This document shows, piece after piece, positions 9,515-22,589 of a DNA stretch of 64,000 bases; the stretch's first letter is position 1; each line of letters opens with the position of its first letter. The position numbers and the translations under genes were made by a program. The notes below the pieces were generated by a model, which was not told the DNA's origin, searched no databases, and worked only from the letters and a program-made list of their open reading frames with translations. The stretch spans positions 16,557,244 through 16,621,243 of the forward strand of contig NC_050470.1 in assembly GCF_013373865.1 (NCBI RefSeq), written 5' to 3'. This stretch comes from Monomorium pharaonis (Eukaryota; Arthropoda; Insecta; Hymenoptera; Formicidae).

Positions 9515-11531
9515 CACTGGCGCAAAAAAGGAGACAAAAGTTTTGACCGAATTTTTAGGCAATCTTTAAAGTGATGCAACTTTGCAAAAAATTATCTAAA
9601 TTACATGTACTTTTTTTTAAATTAAAGGGCAAAGACTCTACTTTGAGAATCCCTACACGGAAAAAAGTTTGGCGCTACAGAAGCACTAACTAGTGCAACA
9701 GCTGTACGGAATGAGAGGGCGCTGTTGCACTCTCCTTTGGCATGGCAGCTTTCTTAGTTTGGGAGCTCTGGTGCCCCAATTTCGCACCGCAGCAGTCCCA
9801 ACCTTAAAGTGCAATGGCTCTCTCTGCACTGGGGACTGTAGCAGTACATGTGTTGTAGCAGACAGGACCTCTCTAATGATTGCAATGTATAATAGCAACA
9901 CGAATAATTCGATTTGTGGTAGTGTAACTTTTTACTTAAGTTTTAAATCAGCCATAGTAATAAAAGACTTTTAATAGTAAAATCCTTCTCAAAGTCAGTA
10001 TTTTATAATATTGTATTTGTACTAACCTACAATTTATACTGCAATAGTAAACTGGCAATATATTGAATAATTGTTTTATAATAAACTACAATATTTTTAT
10101 AAGTATCTATATTTTTATAAGTATCTAGTTACACAAAGGTATTTATATTATTTTTGTTTACGAAGTATGGAAAATTAAGTATATAAATACTAAAACAAAA
10201 AATTTTACTTGTTTTAATAAATAACTTATTGAATTATAATGTTAAAGTCAATTCTCAATTAATGAAAACTAATTTTTTTAATCTGTAATTCTACATGTGA
10301 TCTCAAATACTTATTTACACTCGCGGAGTAGCAGTTGTCTGTCTTTGGGGCAGCAGCGCTCCCGCAAGTCAGGGACAACAGTTCTCCCGGCGCTTAGTGC
10401 TACCAACTACCTAAAAGTGGCAGTACTGTAGTCCTAAACACGAAGTGGCGCTGCACTCCCACCTATAATGCAGCTGTAGTGCCAAACTTTTTTTTGTGTA
10501 GGCAAAAGTCTGATTTGTTAAGTGCTAACTTTTTGTATCGTGTAAAAACCAAATATGTTTTTTTAATTAAAAAAAGTAAAAGTTTGTTATCATTTTTCAC
10601 AAGTTTCTCGTTAAAATCTTGTTAATATTAATCCAGATTCTTAAAGTTCATTTTCTAAGCAATTTTAAGAAAAATACATGTCAATACGATGTTTTTTGTT
10701 GATTGCACACGAGTTTGAAATTTGCACTGCATTTTAGAGTATTTTAGCGAATAAATACGGTATTTTCTGAATATCATGAATTTTGAGTATCAATATAATA
10801 TTGCACATTGATTTTATTCGTGTTTAACTCAATCATACCGCCGTCATCAAAGTGACCCGATGTACACCACGTGGGGATTAACGGTTAGATTTTGCACATC
10901 ATGTGACTCTGAAATTCATCGGTGGAAATTTATACTTACTGATCTGAATATAACGGATAACTGATGCACCAATTTCACTGAAGTCAACAGAAGATCACAT
11001 TCATCTGTACTCATAAACCCACACATCCACGTAAACATACATATACACATGATTGAGTTAAACAAGAATAAAATCAATATGCAATATCATATTGATACTC
11101 AAAATTCATGATATTCAAAAAATACCGTATTTATTCACTAAAATACCCTAAAATGCAGTGCAAATTTCAAACTCGTGTGCAATCAACAAAAACCATCGTG
11201 TCGACATGTATTTTTGTTTAAATTGCTTAGAAAAGAATGAACTTTAAGAATCTAGATTAATATTAGCCAGATATTAACGAGAAACTTGTGAAAAATAATA
11301 ACAAACTTTTACTTTTTTTAATTTAAAAAAACATGTTTGGTTTTCATGCGATATAAAAGTTCACACTTAACAAATAAAACTTTTGCTTAGAGATTCTCAA
11401 AGTAGAATCTTTGCCCTTTAATTTAAAAAAAGTACATATAATTTGGATGATTTTTTGCAAAGTTGCATCACTTTGAAGATTGCCTAAAAATTCGGTCAAA
11501 ACTTTTGTCTCGGTTTTTTTTTGCGCCAGTG
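9515..11531. mobile_element. Family B long-TIR element, copy 1, with nested element
   Basis: Ends CACTGGCGCAAAAAA / TTTTTTGCGCCAGTG, with TA on both sides. Inverted arms are about 500 bp each when the nested insertion at 9656-10498 is ignored (shared motifs aaagtgatgcaactttgcaa, acggtattttctgaatatca). The non-palindromic centre (about 10830-11050) contains a gtacaccacgtgg...ttttgcacatcatg core. The length without the insertion is about 1.17 kb. No transposase. Copy 2 is at 25249 and a half copy at 30839. Confidence 0.88.
9656..10498. mobile_element. TA-flanked element nested in family B
   Basis: An 843-bp element with 25-bp ends CACGGAAAAAAGTTTGGCGC... and CACAAAAAAAAGTTTGGCAC... (each followed by TACAG, the right one reverse-complemented), both bounded by TA. 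Removing it joins ccctac to gcaaaag-like sequence as found in the uninterrupted copy at 25249. Both ends carry GC-richer subterminal blocks full of gcag/ctgc motifs; the middle is AT-rich. No coding capacity seen. The GGAAAAAA terminus recurs at 16319, 37614 and 49880. Confidence 0.82.
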
Positions 11532-11793
11532 TATGATATATGATAATATATTATTAAAAATGGTATGTTATTTAAATAAGATTCAACAATTAAATAAGAT
11601 TCAATATGATAGTGTTATATTTAGGAAAGTTATTTTTTATATAGAATGTTATAAATTATCTGGTATAAGAAAATATTAATTTCTGAAGTATAGAAATGGA
11701 TAATATATAATATAACTTATAATAAAATTTTTATTAGTTTGACTATGATACAAATTGATTGCCTTGAAGTATATTTTTACGATAGGGTATTAT

Positions 11794-12180
11794 CATGGAC
11801 GAAAGAATATATGGACACAGTATAAGATGCTCCAATGGGTGAGGGGGCTGTTGAACGATAAGGGGAGCGAGAATGCTTTCCTTTTTTATTTGTTCAGCGT
11901 TCTCTTTCTACAAGTTGACATCGTCGGCATCAACGAACGTAACCGAAAATATCCGAGTTGCATTATAGCTTATGCATAATAATTTTTCGAAGATTGCATT
12001 TCATACTTTTATTCGAGACTTAGCGGATATGAGTATATCTAGTTTCGGGAATCATTAAGTAAGTGGCGGAAATAGCCGACGGTGTTAACTGGTAGAAAGA
12101 GATAGCGCTACACTCTCCTTACCGCAAATTTCACATCCCCTCTGCGTTGTGCTGCGTTGTCCATATATTTTTTCGTCCAT
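11794..12180. mobile_element. Short TIR element with 9-bp target duplication
   Basis: Ends ATGGACGAAAGAATATATGG / rc of ccatatattttttcgtccat. Flanked by GGGTATTAT at 11785-11793 and 12181-12189, a perfect 9-bp duplication. Nine-base duplications are typical of Mutator-like elements. The 74-codon open frame across the left end (11755-11979) shows no recognisable domain. About 386 bp, non-autonomous. Confidence 0.75.
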
Positions 12181-12189
12181 GGGTATTAT

Positions 12190-13363
12190 TAACAATTTTG
12201 CATGATACAGAAACAATAAAATAGATAGAAATTTTACATTAAATTTGATTAATCGTGAGAATCAAGATTTTCTAGAAATTTTGACATAAATCATATTGAA
12301 CTTATTTGTATAGAATGTTATAGAACATCTTTTAATAAAATTTCTATGTATAAAAGCATATTAATTGACATAAAATTTTTCATATTCAACATTATTGAAA
12401 AGATAATATTATAAAATGTTTTTAATTTTATTAATTACATTGGAAGTCTATGTAACGTCTTATTAGTGTATTGTATGTCATAGCCTTAGAAATTCTGATT
12501 GAATAAAATTCTATCATAATCTATCATTTTAAGCAGAGGTGTGAATTTACATATAAACACATCAATATGTATTTGCATTTCTTCATACCAATGCATCTGA
12601 ATACGGTCGTGTGTGTGTGTGTGTATGATATAAAATATGTGTAAATCAATCGTATTTTTGATGGTATTTTGTTTATGTTAGTTTGCTCATAGTAGGCATG
12701 TTAATAAAGTTGAAAACGGTGTGAAATCGTACATAAATATAATTCAATTGATTGGAAGCGATGGTAAACAAAATGGTTTACGACTGCTATAAGAGCTACT
12801 GATGATGAATCCTTATAAGTTTTTGTATGAAACTCTATCTTCAAAACCTATCTCCTCTAATGGGTGTTTTAGACATCATCTTTTAGACTGAAAATTTATT
12901 TACGCTTTTTTTGTCACTCTAAATATATTCTCGTATGAATTTTGCAAAACTCCTTAAGGGAGCCGAGACACGGTAACAAAATAACCTTAAAATTTTTTTT
13001 TTTAATTCTAATCCCACTACGTCATTTCTTATTAAAAAATATGTATATAAATAAATTTTCAGATCTGAAGAATTTTATTTTACTAAAGGCTGGAAAAATA
13101 CCGGTGTATCCTTTGAAAGAGATAATATGCTTAAATGTCAATTAACCGAAATAAATATATTTATTCATAGTTTTTATACAAAAAAAGGGTGCAGTACTAA
13201 GTTGTTATTAGACAGCATATTACACACCCACATACTCACACCCACACCCTCCAGTCAAAAACAAAAAAATTATTATAATATAAAAAATAAATAACAATAA
13301 TTGTAATTAATAACATTTTTATTATAATACAAATTTTATTATAATAAAAAACTCTAATTATGT
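12190..13363. other. AT-rich intergenic sequence, nothing recognised
   Basis: No coding pattern or repeat family was recognised, apart from a short (GT)n at about 12609-12623 and a low-complexity cacaccc stretch near 13225. The small open frame at 12942-13145 is AT-driven and unsupported. Confidence 0.5.
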
Positions 13364-13557
13364 AAAAAACTTGTTGCAAAAAATATTACCTCGGCCAAAA
13401 TTTATTATTATATATTTAAAATACAATATTACATAAAATTTTATTATAATAAATAATAAATAGTAAAATAAAATATAAACCTGTAATATGTATTGTATTT
13501 AAAATACGTAGTAATAAATTTTGGCCGAGGTAATATTTTTTGCAACAAGATTTTTAC
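13364..13557. repeat. Hairpin-forming inverted repeat
   Basis: The arms aaacttgttgcaaaaaatat and atattttttgcaacaagatt enclose tacctcggccaaaattt / aaattttggccgaggta and an AT-rich loop. A foldback of about 190 bp, probably a degenerate MITE; the target duplication is not clear. Confidence 0.6.
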
Positions 13558-13674
13558 CATTTTTTGAAATGCTTACAATATTATTTTTAATAATTACAAA
13601 TTAATTTGGAATAGTATCTATAGCTTTATTTTACGATTATGTTTTAAGTTTGACAATCATATTGGCACGCAATT

Positions 13675-13810
13675 TCCCAGCAAACAAGTTGCGTTAATAA
13701 ACAGGAAACAAATTGCGTTAATAACGTTAAATGACAATTCAATGACGTTTTATTAACGGTAGAGACATTAAGGTACCATTTAAATGTTATTTGATGTCAT
13801 TTTCTTCATT
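13675..13810. mobile_element. Small element with TCCCAGCAAACA end, TAACGTTA motifs
   Basis: Starts with TCCCAGCAAACAAG, like the termini at 22269, 48799 and 63296. It contains repeated gttaataacgttaaatgac and aatgacgtttattaacgg motifs up to about 13800. The second terminus was not located with confidence. Confidence 0.35.
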
Positions 13811-14299
13811 GGGTTGTTGAATTGAAAAATTTGTTTAATAATTATTATATGTATGTAAAAACATTAAATATGAAGACTTTGTTCGAGAAATACTTCCTTA
13901 TTCTTTTTGTGTTATTCACACGGCCTAATATTCAATTTATGATTGTATAATTATTATATACTTAAAACATTATGATAAATATAAATATAATACACAATAA
14001 AGAATATTTTATGTTTATAAATTGGTCTTTGCTAAAAATTGGACTTTGAAATATTATCTTTGTATTACAATACAGAAATGCATTAGGTAAATAGTGTGCT
14101 ATATTAGTTTAAAGCTTGAAAACAGATTTATTAAAATCAATTGAAATAATTGTATCATTGGCAGTTATTCCATATAATGACATTCGCCGTACTTTTTGAG
14201 TTAATTCTTCATTATTCCACATGGATGTCCATGTGGGTATCTCAACAGTATAAGTTCGCTACATTTATCAGTTAAAATTTCTATTATTATAACTAATGC

Positions 14300-15195
14300 A
14301 AATTGTGTAGAGAAAAGGCACCGAATTTGGAACACCACTTTGTTTTTGGATTATATTTCTTAAATAATGGTTAGAAAAACACTTTTGAAATTACGAATTT
14401 AAATTAGAAAATGTCTTTTATCAAATGATGTAGTAATTTTTATAATATTGTTTCGTATTTTTTTAATAATTAATGCAGTTTTCATGACACATGTCAAAAA
14501 GCGCATCTGACGAAATGGGCGCCTAATTTGTAACCCGTATACGATTGAAGTATTAATGTTATATCTTTTTTATTTATACATCTTATGTATAAATTAGTAG
14601 TTCTATAGACTCTATGTTATTCCGTTAGGTTCGTTTAAGAAGCATATTTTTTAACATGCACGCTTTTTCCAATTCTATTAATTGTCTCATGAAATCTCGT
14701 CTCGAAACATTTAGATTATTATACATACAGGTTATATATTAAAATTACGATCACAACCTAGCTATATTACGGTCACGGCGTAGTAACAGTTGTCATTACT
14801 AGACCTCTGATCTCACAAAATGTTCCAATTTACGCACACTTGGCAACTTTATGTTTAAGACTGTACGAAATAAATATAAAAGAGAAAAACAAGAAGAAAC
14901 AGTTTTAGAAAACTACAAACATGTGAAATGATGGTAATGTTTTCAATAATACACTCACTATTGTTTACTGTGCAATTTGCAAAAGAAAATTGTGCAAATA
15001 AAACTCTCGCTTTTGACGAATTCAGCAGATTTATTACATAGAAAAGTGCATGAATGATATGAAATATGGGTTTTTATTTCTTTAATTCTTTAACCAAACG
15101 GATCATGTTTTTATTGGTATTCGTACAGTGTAATGTTTAGTTTCCGAGAAATAAGAGGGTTCCAATTCAGGAAACTGTTCCAAATTCGATGCTAT
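14300..15195. mobile_element. Possible degenerate TIR element (CGAATTTGGAAC ends)
   Basis: Inverted similarity between ggcaccgaatttggaacacc near 14317 and the reverse complement of gttccaaattcgatgctatt near 15177. Weaker copies of the motif lie inside (taatttgtaacccg, gttccaatttacg). Boundaries are approximate and there is no coding content. Confidence 0.35.
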
Positions 15196-16318
15196 TCCTC
15201 TAATAATTAAGAAAAATATTTACATTTACCTTTATATAACGAATAGTATAGAATATTATTTTTATTTAATTGCAAGTTTTCAAAGAGAACAATGTTTGAG
15301 ATATATTGGCGTCAAAAACATATCACACAAGTAACTAATGCTTAATTTAATCTTTAGAGGGTCGAAGTGTCCCATATATGAACTACTAAACTAGATACTT
15401 TTATATTAGAAGGCATTTTTTCATTAAAGTTTCCAGTTTCTTTCATATAAAATTTATAATTTACAAGATCTGTACAGTTTTTAGATTTGTTGTAGACTCA
15501 TATGAACCACCCCGATCTGGTACAGTATAACAGATGGAAAATTTCCAAATTTAAACTTCGGTGTTTCTGAAGGTTTTTGATGTTAACCACGATTTAGAGA
15601 TCGGATTATTGAAATTTTACACTAAACCAAAAAAATTTATTTTATATTTTTTGTCATAAAATATAAAAGGCTAAAAATATAAAAAATATAAAAAATGTAA
15701 TAAAACATTTATACAGCGGAAAAAAGAAAAACAAGCAAGAAGTTGCAAAATTTTATTATAATAATTGCTGTTATTATGTGCATAATAACTGCTGTTATTT
15801 ATTTAAATTTATAGTGGCAAAATTTTTTCTTGTGTAAAATTTCGATAATCTGACCTCAAAATCATGTTTAGCGACATCAAAATCCCTTAGAAATACCAAA
15901 ATTTACATTTAAAAAATGTTTATACGGTACCGGGCCGAGATGGCTCATATATGAACTGTGAACTAGCAATAAACTTGGAAATTGTGTGAAAGATGTTAGT
16001 TGTATATAAATTTTACCAAAAAAGTCGAAATTTAAAAGAAAAAATGCCGGCCATCTAAAGGTTAAAAGAATTACGCGAGTAATGTAGAGTTAACAAAGTG
16101 GTTTTTAAAGTAATCGCAGTATTTATCGCATCTTCATAAAGAAGTAATAATAGTTAAATTTAATATATACAATTGCACTAATGTTGACGAGAGAAATGAA
16201 ATAACGTAGAGATGTGTATGAAATGTTATTGGTATAGCAAGGAATTATTAACGAAAATAAATTAGTTAATTAATTAATATTAATTTATTAAAAAGTTTGA
16301 TTAGAAATGTATTAAGCA
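15196..16318. other. AT-rich intergenic sequence with a short direct repeat
   Basis: No gene was recognised. Two direct copies of a motif ending in catatatgaact (near 15372 and 15945) are about 575 bp apart, and a partial copy lies near 15498. They may be ends of a decayed element. Confidence 0.35.
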
Positions 16319-16517
16319 CACAGAAAAAAAGTAATATAGGCAATAACATATGTAATTGCGGGCTGCCAACTACATAAAATACTCAATACAATAATATTTA
16401 CTGTTAATGCAAGTACAATGTTGATACTGCAATAGCATATATTATTGTATTGAGTATATCTGTAGTTGGCAGCCCGCAAATACATATCTTATTGGGTATA
16501 TTACCTTTTTTTTAATG
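16319..16517. mobile_element. ~200-bp palindromic MITE (CACAGAAAAAAAG end)
   Basis: The arms tgcgggctgccaacta and tagttggcagcccgca, with flanking atactcaatacaataata / tattattgtattgagtat, form a near-complete palindrome. The outer ends (cacagaaaaaaagtaatata and rc of tatattacctttttttt) resemble the GGAAAAAA termini of other elements here. Confidence 0.65.
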
Positions 16518-16836
16518 CATATTCAATTAATATTTGTTATTTATATTATAAAAATTTAAATTAAAAATAATTTCCAATTAACAATTAACTTGATATCAGA
16601 AATATATAATTTAAATAATCTATGTTTCTCTGATTTTATATTTTGCATTGTCTATAGAGATTTTTCTTAATTGTTCACATAATTGCACTAATTGTGTTGA
16701 GAATGAAACGAATGAAATACTGCGTGCTCTGGAAGTGTGCATCGAGCGTTATTAAAGTTGCATGAATTTATCTTGTGTTCGTCTAAGTATTCTTATGATA
16801 ATATTATTCATATTACGATGATTTCTTTTGTACGAG

Positions 16837-17026
16837 ATGTAAGAGAGAGAGGAGAGGAGAGAGCGGAGAGAGAGAAGAGAGAGAGGCGAGAGAGACGAGC
16901 AGAGAGAGGAGAGAGAGAGAGAGAGAGAGCAGAAGAGAGAGAGAGGAGAGGAGAGAGGAGAGAGAGAGGAGAGAGAGAGAGAGGAGAGAGAGAGAGGAAG
17001 AGTAGAGAGAGAGAGAGAGAAGGAGT

Positions 17027-17083
<57 letters not shown>

Positions 17084-17139
17084 GTAGCGAGAGAGAGAGA
17101 GACGAGGAGAGAGAGCGTCTCTTTCTCGCTTGCTATCGT

Positions 17140-17224
<85 letters not shown>
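16837..17224. repeat. GA-rich then CT-rich palindromic microsatellite
   Basis: About 260 bp of imperfect (GA)n is followed, after a short unique segment (tctcgcttgctatcgta), by a near-perfect (CT)n of about 80 bp. The two tracts are reverse complements, so the region can fold into a long hairpin. The 116- and 140-codon frames on both strands (R/E or S/L repeats) are artefacts of the tract. Confidence 0.9.
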
Positions 17225-17227
<3 letters not shown>

Positions 17228-17339
17228 CATGGAATATATACAAATAAAGTAACTTTAATATTAAATCAATACTTCCTTTCAAATTAAATAAGTTTGACTT
17301 ATTATCTTAATATAAGAGTAACATATAAGGTAAATTAGA

Positions 17340-18910
17340 ATATGATGGCCATACCGAGAAGATGGCCAATGACTATAATTTCTTTAATAATATATTTTTG
17401 AAATAATGTGTTTTTATAATTATTTTCAAAGATAATCAATATTTACTGTAATTTATATACGTATACTAATCAAAATAATAATATTGTGGATATTATATCA
17501 TGTTTTTATTTTTGACTGCCTGCAAAGTTTTTCATGTGTTCATTAAAAATTACGACAACATCGAATAAATTACAGTTGAGATGTCAATTAATGTTAGACA
17601 CATAATGAAGGTATGTAAATTGCAATGTGTAATTATATTTTTTAGTTTTTTTTTATTTTCTAATAAATATTATGACTATTTTTCTCTCACAGTTTAGGTA
17701 AGATGGCCCACTTTTTCGGAGTAAATGTTTATGTATTTTATTAAATTTTATTATATTTTATTAAAAAAACGAGAATTAAGGTGCGCACCTAATACTTTAA
17801 ATTTGATATATCATAGATCTTTTAGTACTGACAATAAGTTGAATAGATGCTAAACTTATACAAACATTTATTATTAGAAATGTTTAAAAATAAAATTAAA
17901 TATGTAATAATATGTGACAATAAAATTAAATAAAGTACCTGTACCCAGTGTGCTTCCCCTAAGTTTGGAGATTTTTCTAATTTTTTGATGAATACGAAAT
18001 TGAAAAAAAAGGGTCAGATTTAAAATAAGAAACATTTCTGAAACAAAAAAATATATGAAATATTTTCAATTATTTATGTAAGTATAGTAAATTTAAGATT
18101 TTAAAAAGAGATAGCACTTGAGCCATGTTTATTACAAATATACCCAATGTGGCCCAGCTATGTATTTTTCTCTTTTTCATAAATGTTTTTGAAAAAATGC
18201 GAAATAACAGAACCAACATGTTTAATTAAGCATTTATTAATATACTTATGGGAAAAATTACACATATAGTTATTCATGAAATAATGAAATTGTGTTTATT
18301 TACTATAAGGTTATCTTAACTTTTGCCTGTCAAAAGCTTTAACTAACTATAGAGAGAGAAAGACAAGAGAAATTAAACATTAAATAAAGGAACAGAATCT
18401 TAACTTTGTTTTGTATTAATAAGATATATTGTGTTTCTAGTAATGTTCTTGGCCATAATTATTTCACAATACAAAGAGCTTTCTTTTTTTTTTTATTACA
18501 AACAAAATGTTTTAATAAAAACCTAAAATAAATCCAATGTTGGAAAATATCAATAAAGAGCTACAATAATATGAATTGTGGATAATGGTAATTGTTACAT
18601 ATTTGCACAAAGCGAAAACTTACCTGTAAAATTTTAGATTTAGAAGAACACAATTTGAATAAAGCATGATTACAAGAAAGGAGATATTGAGCAGTTAACT
18701 AGCATAAATACATCATATCGATTTCCTAACATATTAGCGTTATCTATAAAATTTATTGTGTAACTGTTTGAAAATATGGGTGAGCCAAATTGGATACAGG
18801 TATCTTATGTAGAATTATAAGTCTTTTATTATTCACAAATATTATTTAAATACATAAAATATGTATGCCAATGCTCCTATGATATTATGGCCATCTTTTC
18901 CATAAAAGGA
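17340..18910. mobile_element. Possible degenerate TIR element (AAGATGGCC ends)
   Basis: gagaagatggccaatgac near 17356 is inverted against tatggccatcttttccat near 18885. Related motifs (taagatggcccact, aatgtggcccagc) occur inside. Otherwise AT-rich and noncoding. Limits approximate. Confidence 0.3.
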
Positions 18911-19990
18911 AGTTGTAAAAATGTTTATATTTCAATACTTTAATAATATATAAAATTTTTATTAATTTTCTCTATAATATCGATAATGTTACACGCTTTG
19001 AGCTTCAAGTAGTATACTAAACGCTACTAAAAAGTAATAACAACAAAAAAATATTCTTTTGCATTTTAAATAACTATGGTTATCATAGTTACCAAGTTTA
19101 TAAGTTTACCTTATAAATTTAAGCTTATAAATTTTTACATTTAAAATAATTCTCTACTCGATATTAGATATAACGGTGTTAGCGCCACAATATTTAGCAC
19201 AAACCTATATGTGCTATCGTTTTTTATTGATGGTAGCAATGTGATACGCCGTGATTGCAGGACGGAGATGCAGCGTGTGAATTTTTTCCATTGTCGAAAT
19301 CGATGAGCGTCGTTCTATCATTACTGTACACAAGTAATGTGCACGAACAAAGTGACAGATTGTACATTACACTAGCATTTTAGTGCCTATATTGATCTAA
19401 TAAATTTAACGTAACTTTTAATAACAAAGTCATTATTGTTGCGTATTTTTCAATACGGTTTAGGTGCGCAATAATACAGTATTTTATTTTTTCAATTTTG
19501 TTGGTATATATTTCAATTTCGTTGATTTTATTTTTTATTAATTTTTAATTAATATTTAAAAATATAAAAAAATTTACTATAATTATATGTCACTCGTAAT
19601 AGACAAACATTAAAAAGTATTGCTGCATCCAACACACATTTCTTATTATATTATCCACTTTTATAAACAGATTGGAATCAGATAATTTAGATTATAAACA
19701 CATGTTATCGAAAACTTTTAGCATTGACTGATTATCAACGTAAAGAAATTAAAAATTTGTTATCTTACTTCGTCATTTTACCCTTCTTTCCCCTATTTAA
19801 TTATTGAAAAATATTTATTTTATGCTCTTCGGAATTGGTTTGTTTTTATAAAATTGAATGAATCAAACTTTGTATAATTTGTCAGTTGTCAATAAAAATC
19901 AACCGTCAATGTTCAAAACGTTAGAACTATTTTTATAAAGTAAATTGAGAAATGTCATAATTAATATCCAAGAAATGTCGCACTGTGCAC
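18911..19990. other. AT-rich intergenic sequence
   Basis: No gene or repeat was recognised. A modestly less AT-rich stretch lies at 19180-19380 (gtgatacgccgtgattgcagg..) without a long reading frame. Confidence 0.4.
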
Positions 19991-19994
19991 ACCC

Positions 19995-20330
19995 GTATTT
20001 ATTCTTCATCTTCGTGATTATCTTTGTAATCGCTGTCGCGAAATATAGAGAATCCCCAGGTCCTCACCTGTGCCCAAAGTATACGACGGCTCGGAGGTGT
20101 TAACCGTGTGATGATTCTGCAGAAACTCCATCTCTGCGAAATTCTCGACGATGGCCTATCCCCCGAATACACAGCACTACGCCCACCCACTTCTCCCCTT
20201 CGCAACCCTCGTCTTCTCTCTCTATGGAAACGCGCTAGCGCTGGTCCAGCCCTCTCCGGTCGTCCGGGTAACGGCGCGTAGCTTCACTGCGATCCGTCGT
20301 TCGCCATTGATGCTGTTTTTTTGAGACATA
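19995..20330. other. GC-richer island, function unknown
   Basis: Base composition differs sharply from the AT-rich flanks (e.g. gcccaaagtatacgacggct, ccggtcgtccgggtaacggc). A 68-codon frame on the - strand (20205-19999) and shorter + strand frames give no recognisable domain. It could be promoter or 5' exon sequence of an unseen transcript, or a decayed repeat. Confidence 0.3.
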
Positions 20331-21582
20331 AAGTGGATGAAAGTGATTAAGAGGCATTGTAATTGTTTTGTTACACGGGTAAATCGATTTTATTACAAAA
20401 TGAATTTATTAGATTTAGATTAATAACAATTAAAGTTACACATTTTCTGTGGTATCTTTTAAGCCAAAATTATCTTTTTTGTTAAATAATAATGTCTATT
20501 TATTTAATATGAAACCATTAATCTTCGTCGGATTATTTATGGATATTTATGGATAGAAATGTCAGGAAAAAATTAGAAAAAAGAAATCTGTACGGGAAAG
20601 TAACGACGAGACGAGATAGAATACAACATTTCTAATCTTTAATTTCTTTCGAAAATATAGTTAAAAATAAACTAAATAAATTTATTTACAAAAAGTTAAA
20701 AAGTGATAGCCATTAAATGTTAGTTTGTGACATAATAGTAATCAATTAAAGGATATTCTCTTTCTTTATTAAAAATGATAATTTTTTAAATATTCTTTAT
20801 AATAAGAACAGAAATAATAGATTCAACAATAGATATCATGTATATCTTCTCTGAAAAGAAATAGATTTTTTAAAAAATTATTTTGGTTTAAATGTCTCAT
20901 ATTCTATTTTAAAAATTTATAAAAGTTTATACCTCTAATTTTATATTTAATTACACAAATGCTCAGAATAATATATTATGCAAAGTATTCGTATTTATAA
21001 TACAAATTTTTTAAAAATTTAAATTTATTAGATTTATACAGATTTATACAGAACACATTATTCATATTTTAATTTTGATGAAGAAAACTTTTTTATTTTT
21101 ATGATCTTCTTTACTTTCTTTACTTTTTTCTTATATTAATTAATAATAATTTGAAGTATGATATAGCTATCATATTATAAATTGCAATTGATAAATTTCA
21201 GTTTATTAATTAAAAAATATTTTTTACTTGAAACTCAATAAAATATTTTGTAGAATTTTTAGTTAGTATTACCATATCGTTATTCGTGTTAGTTTATGTT
21301 AATATAGATATTATTGAGAAGCAAAATACACGAATTTATTAAGATTGAAAAACCAATTTTTTAATACAATTGCTAAATATTTAGTTAATCATATTTCAAT
21401 CAAATTATTATTTCATGTACCAAATTTTCCGACAACAAAAATCTTTTTTAGCGTACCGCGCTTAATTCATACACATCGCTGTCCATTCTTTATTAATTTT
21501 GCAAGTCCTATTAGTTCTTTTGTACCTCTGAGACATATATCTTACTTAAGTAGAAATTTTTTTACTGGCAAAGTATTGGCTC
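20331..21582. other. AT-rich intergenic sequence
   Basis: Nothing recognised. The 93-codon + strand frame at 21345-21626 has no domain and ends inside the repeat that starts at 21583. Confidence 0.4.
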
Positions 21583-21745
21583 CCCAGACAGCACAATGTC
21601 CAACATCGGGACATAAGACGTCTTAAAGATGTCTTTTAGACGACTTTTAGACTTTTAGATCTTTTATGTAGACATGGAAATATGATTAAAAGACATCTTA
21701 AAGGCATCTTTAAGATGTTTTGTATCCTGATTTTGTACATTTGTT
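21583..21745. mobile_element. CCCAGACAGCACA-ended element filled with AAGACGTCTT motifs
   Basis: Starts CCCAGACAGCACAATG, the terminus also seen at 22914 and 61508. Variants of the palindrome AAGACGTCTT follow (ataagacgtcttaaagatg, tcttttagacgacttttag, aaaagacatcttaaaggc, atctttaagatg). No second terminus was identified. Confidence 0.5.
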
Positions 21746-21754
21746 CCAACTTGT

Positions 21755-21985
21755 GCTGTATAAGTCGAGTACCGATTTGTCATATATGATATTGGCACAG
21801 TATTAGGTACGGATTTAATACTGGCATAATACTGGGATGATAAAAAAGGGCTCCGTATCGAAAACTAGAATTGTAACAGTACAGAAAATTGGTACCGTCA
21901 CAGTGAAAATCATTATTGTATCAATACTGAATATTAGTATCGTAAAAATACGGATAATCTGTATTGATAAAAAAAAGATATTTAA
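21755..21985. repeat. Region dense in GTAC/AGTATT motifs
   Basis: Short motifs recur (gagtaccgattt, aggtacggattt, aatactggca, taatactggg, ttggtaccgtca, caatactgaatattagta). They suggest another small element with a repeated palindromic motif. Ends not found. Confidence 0.3.
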
Positions 21986-22589
21986 AAAATTTTACAGATA
22001 GATTTATTATTATATTTTAGATATTATTAGTTTTGTCTTTCTAAATCTGTATCTCTATTAATTTCCTCAACAATTAAACAATTTTACGAAGTCATAAACA
22101 AATTTTAAAAGTTATACAAAATTAATATTTAATAAAGATAGAATAACAGAACTCCTAATTGACATTTACATCAGTACGAAAAATAATAAAAGATTACAAG
22201 AATCGTGGTACTTTTTGCGTTGATTAATATAAAAATATAAATATAATGCGTGAAATTACAGTCACATACCCAGGTAGCAAACACAAGTCATTTTGACGTC
22301 AAATTTTGGTTATTCCCTGACTATTATTGACGTCACCAATTGACGTCTTAATGATGTTAAAATGACGGTCTAATGTCACAAACTGTTGACGTCAGAATAA
22401 AGACAACATTTTAACGTCATTTTTATGACTATCCCAGACAGTAAAAGTCGCTGTTATTTCGACGTTTTAGAAAATATTTCGGGTACATGTTCTATATATG
22501 CAGCACTTGCATTGTGAAAATATTGAAATAACATAATTATAATGTAAAAAAAAAAATTTACGTTGTTTCTCAACAAGCATCGTTATCTC

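Noticed and set aside
16737..17230. Arg/Glu-repeat and Ser/Leu-repeat proteins
   Set aside because: Pure translation of GA/CT microsatellite on both strands; flanks have no coding signal.
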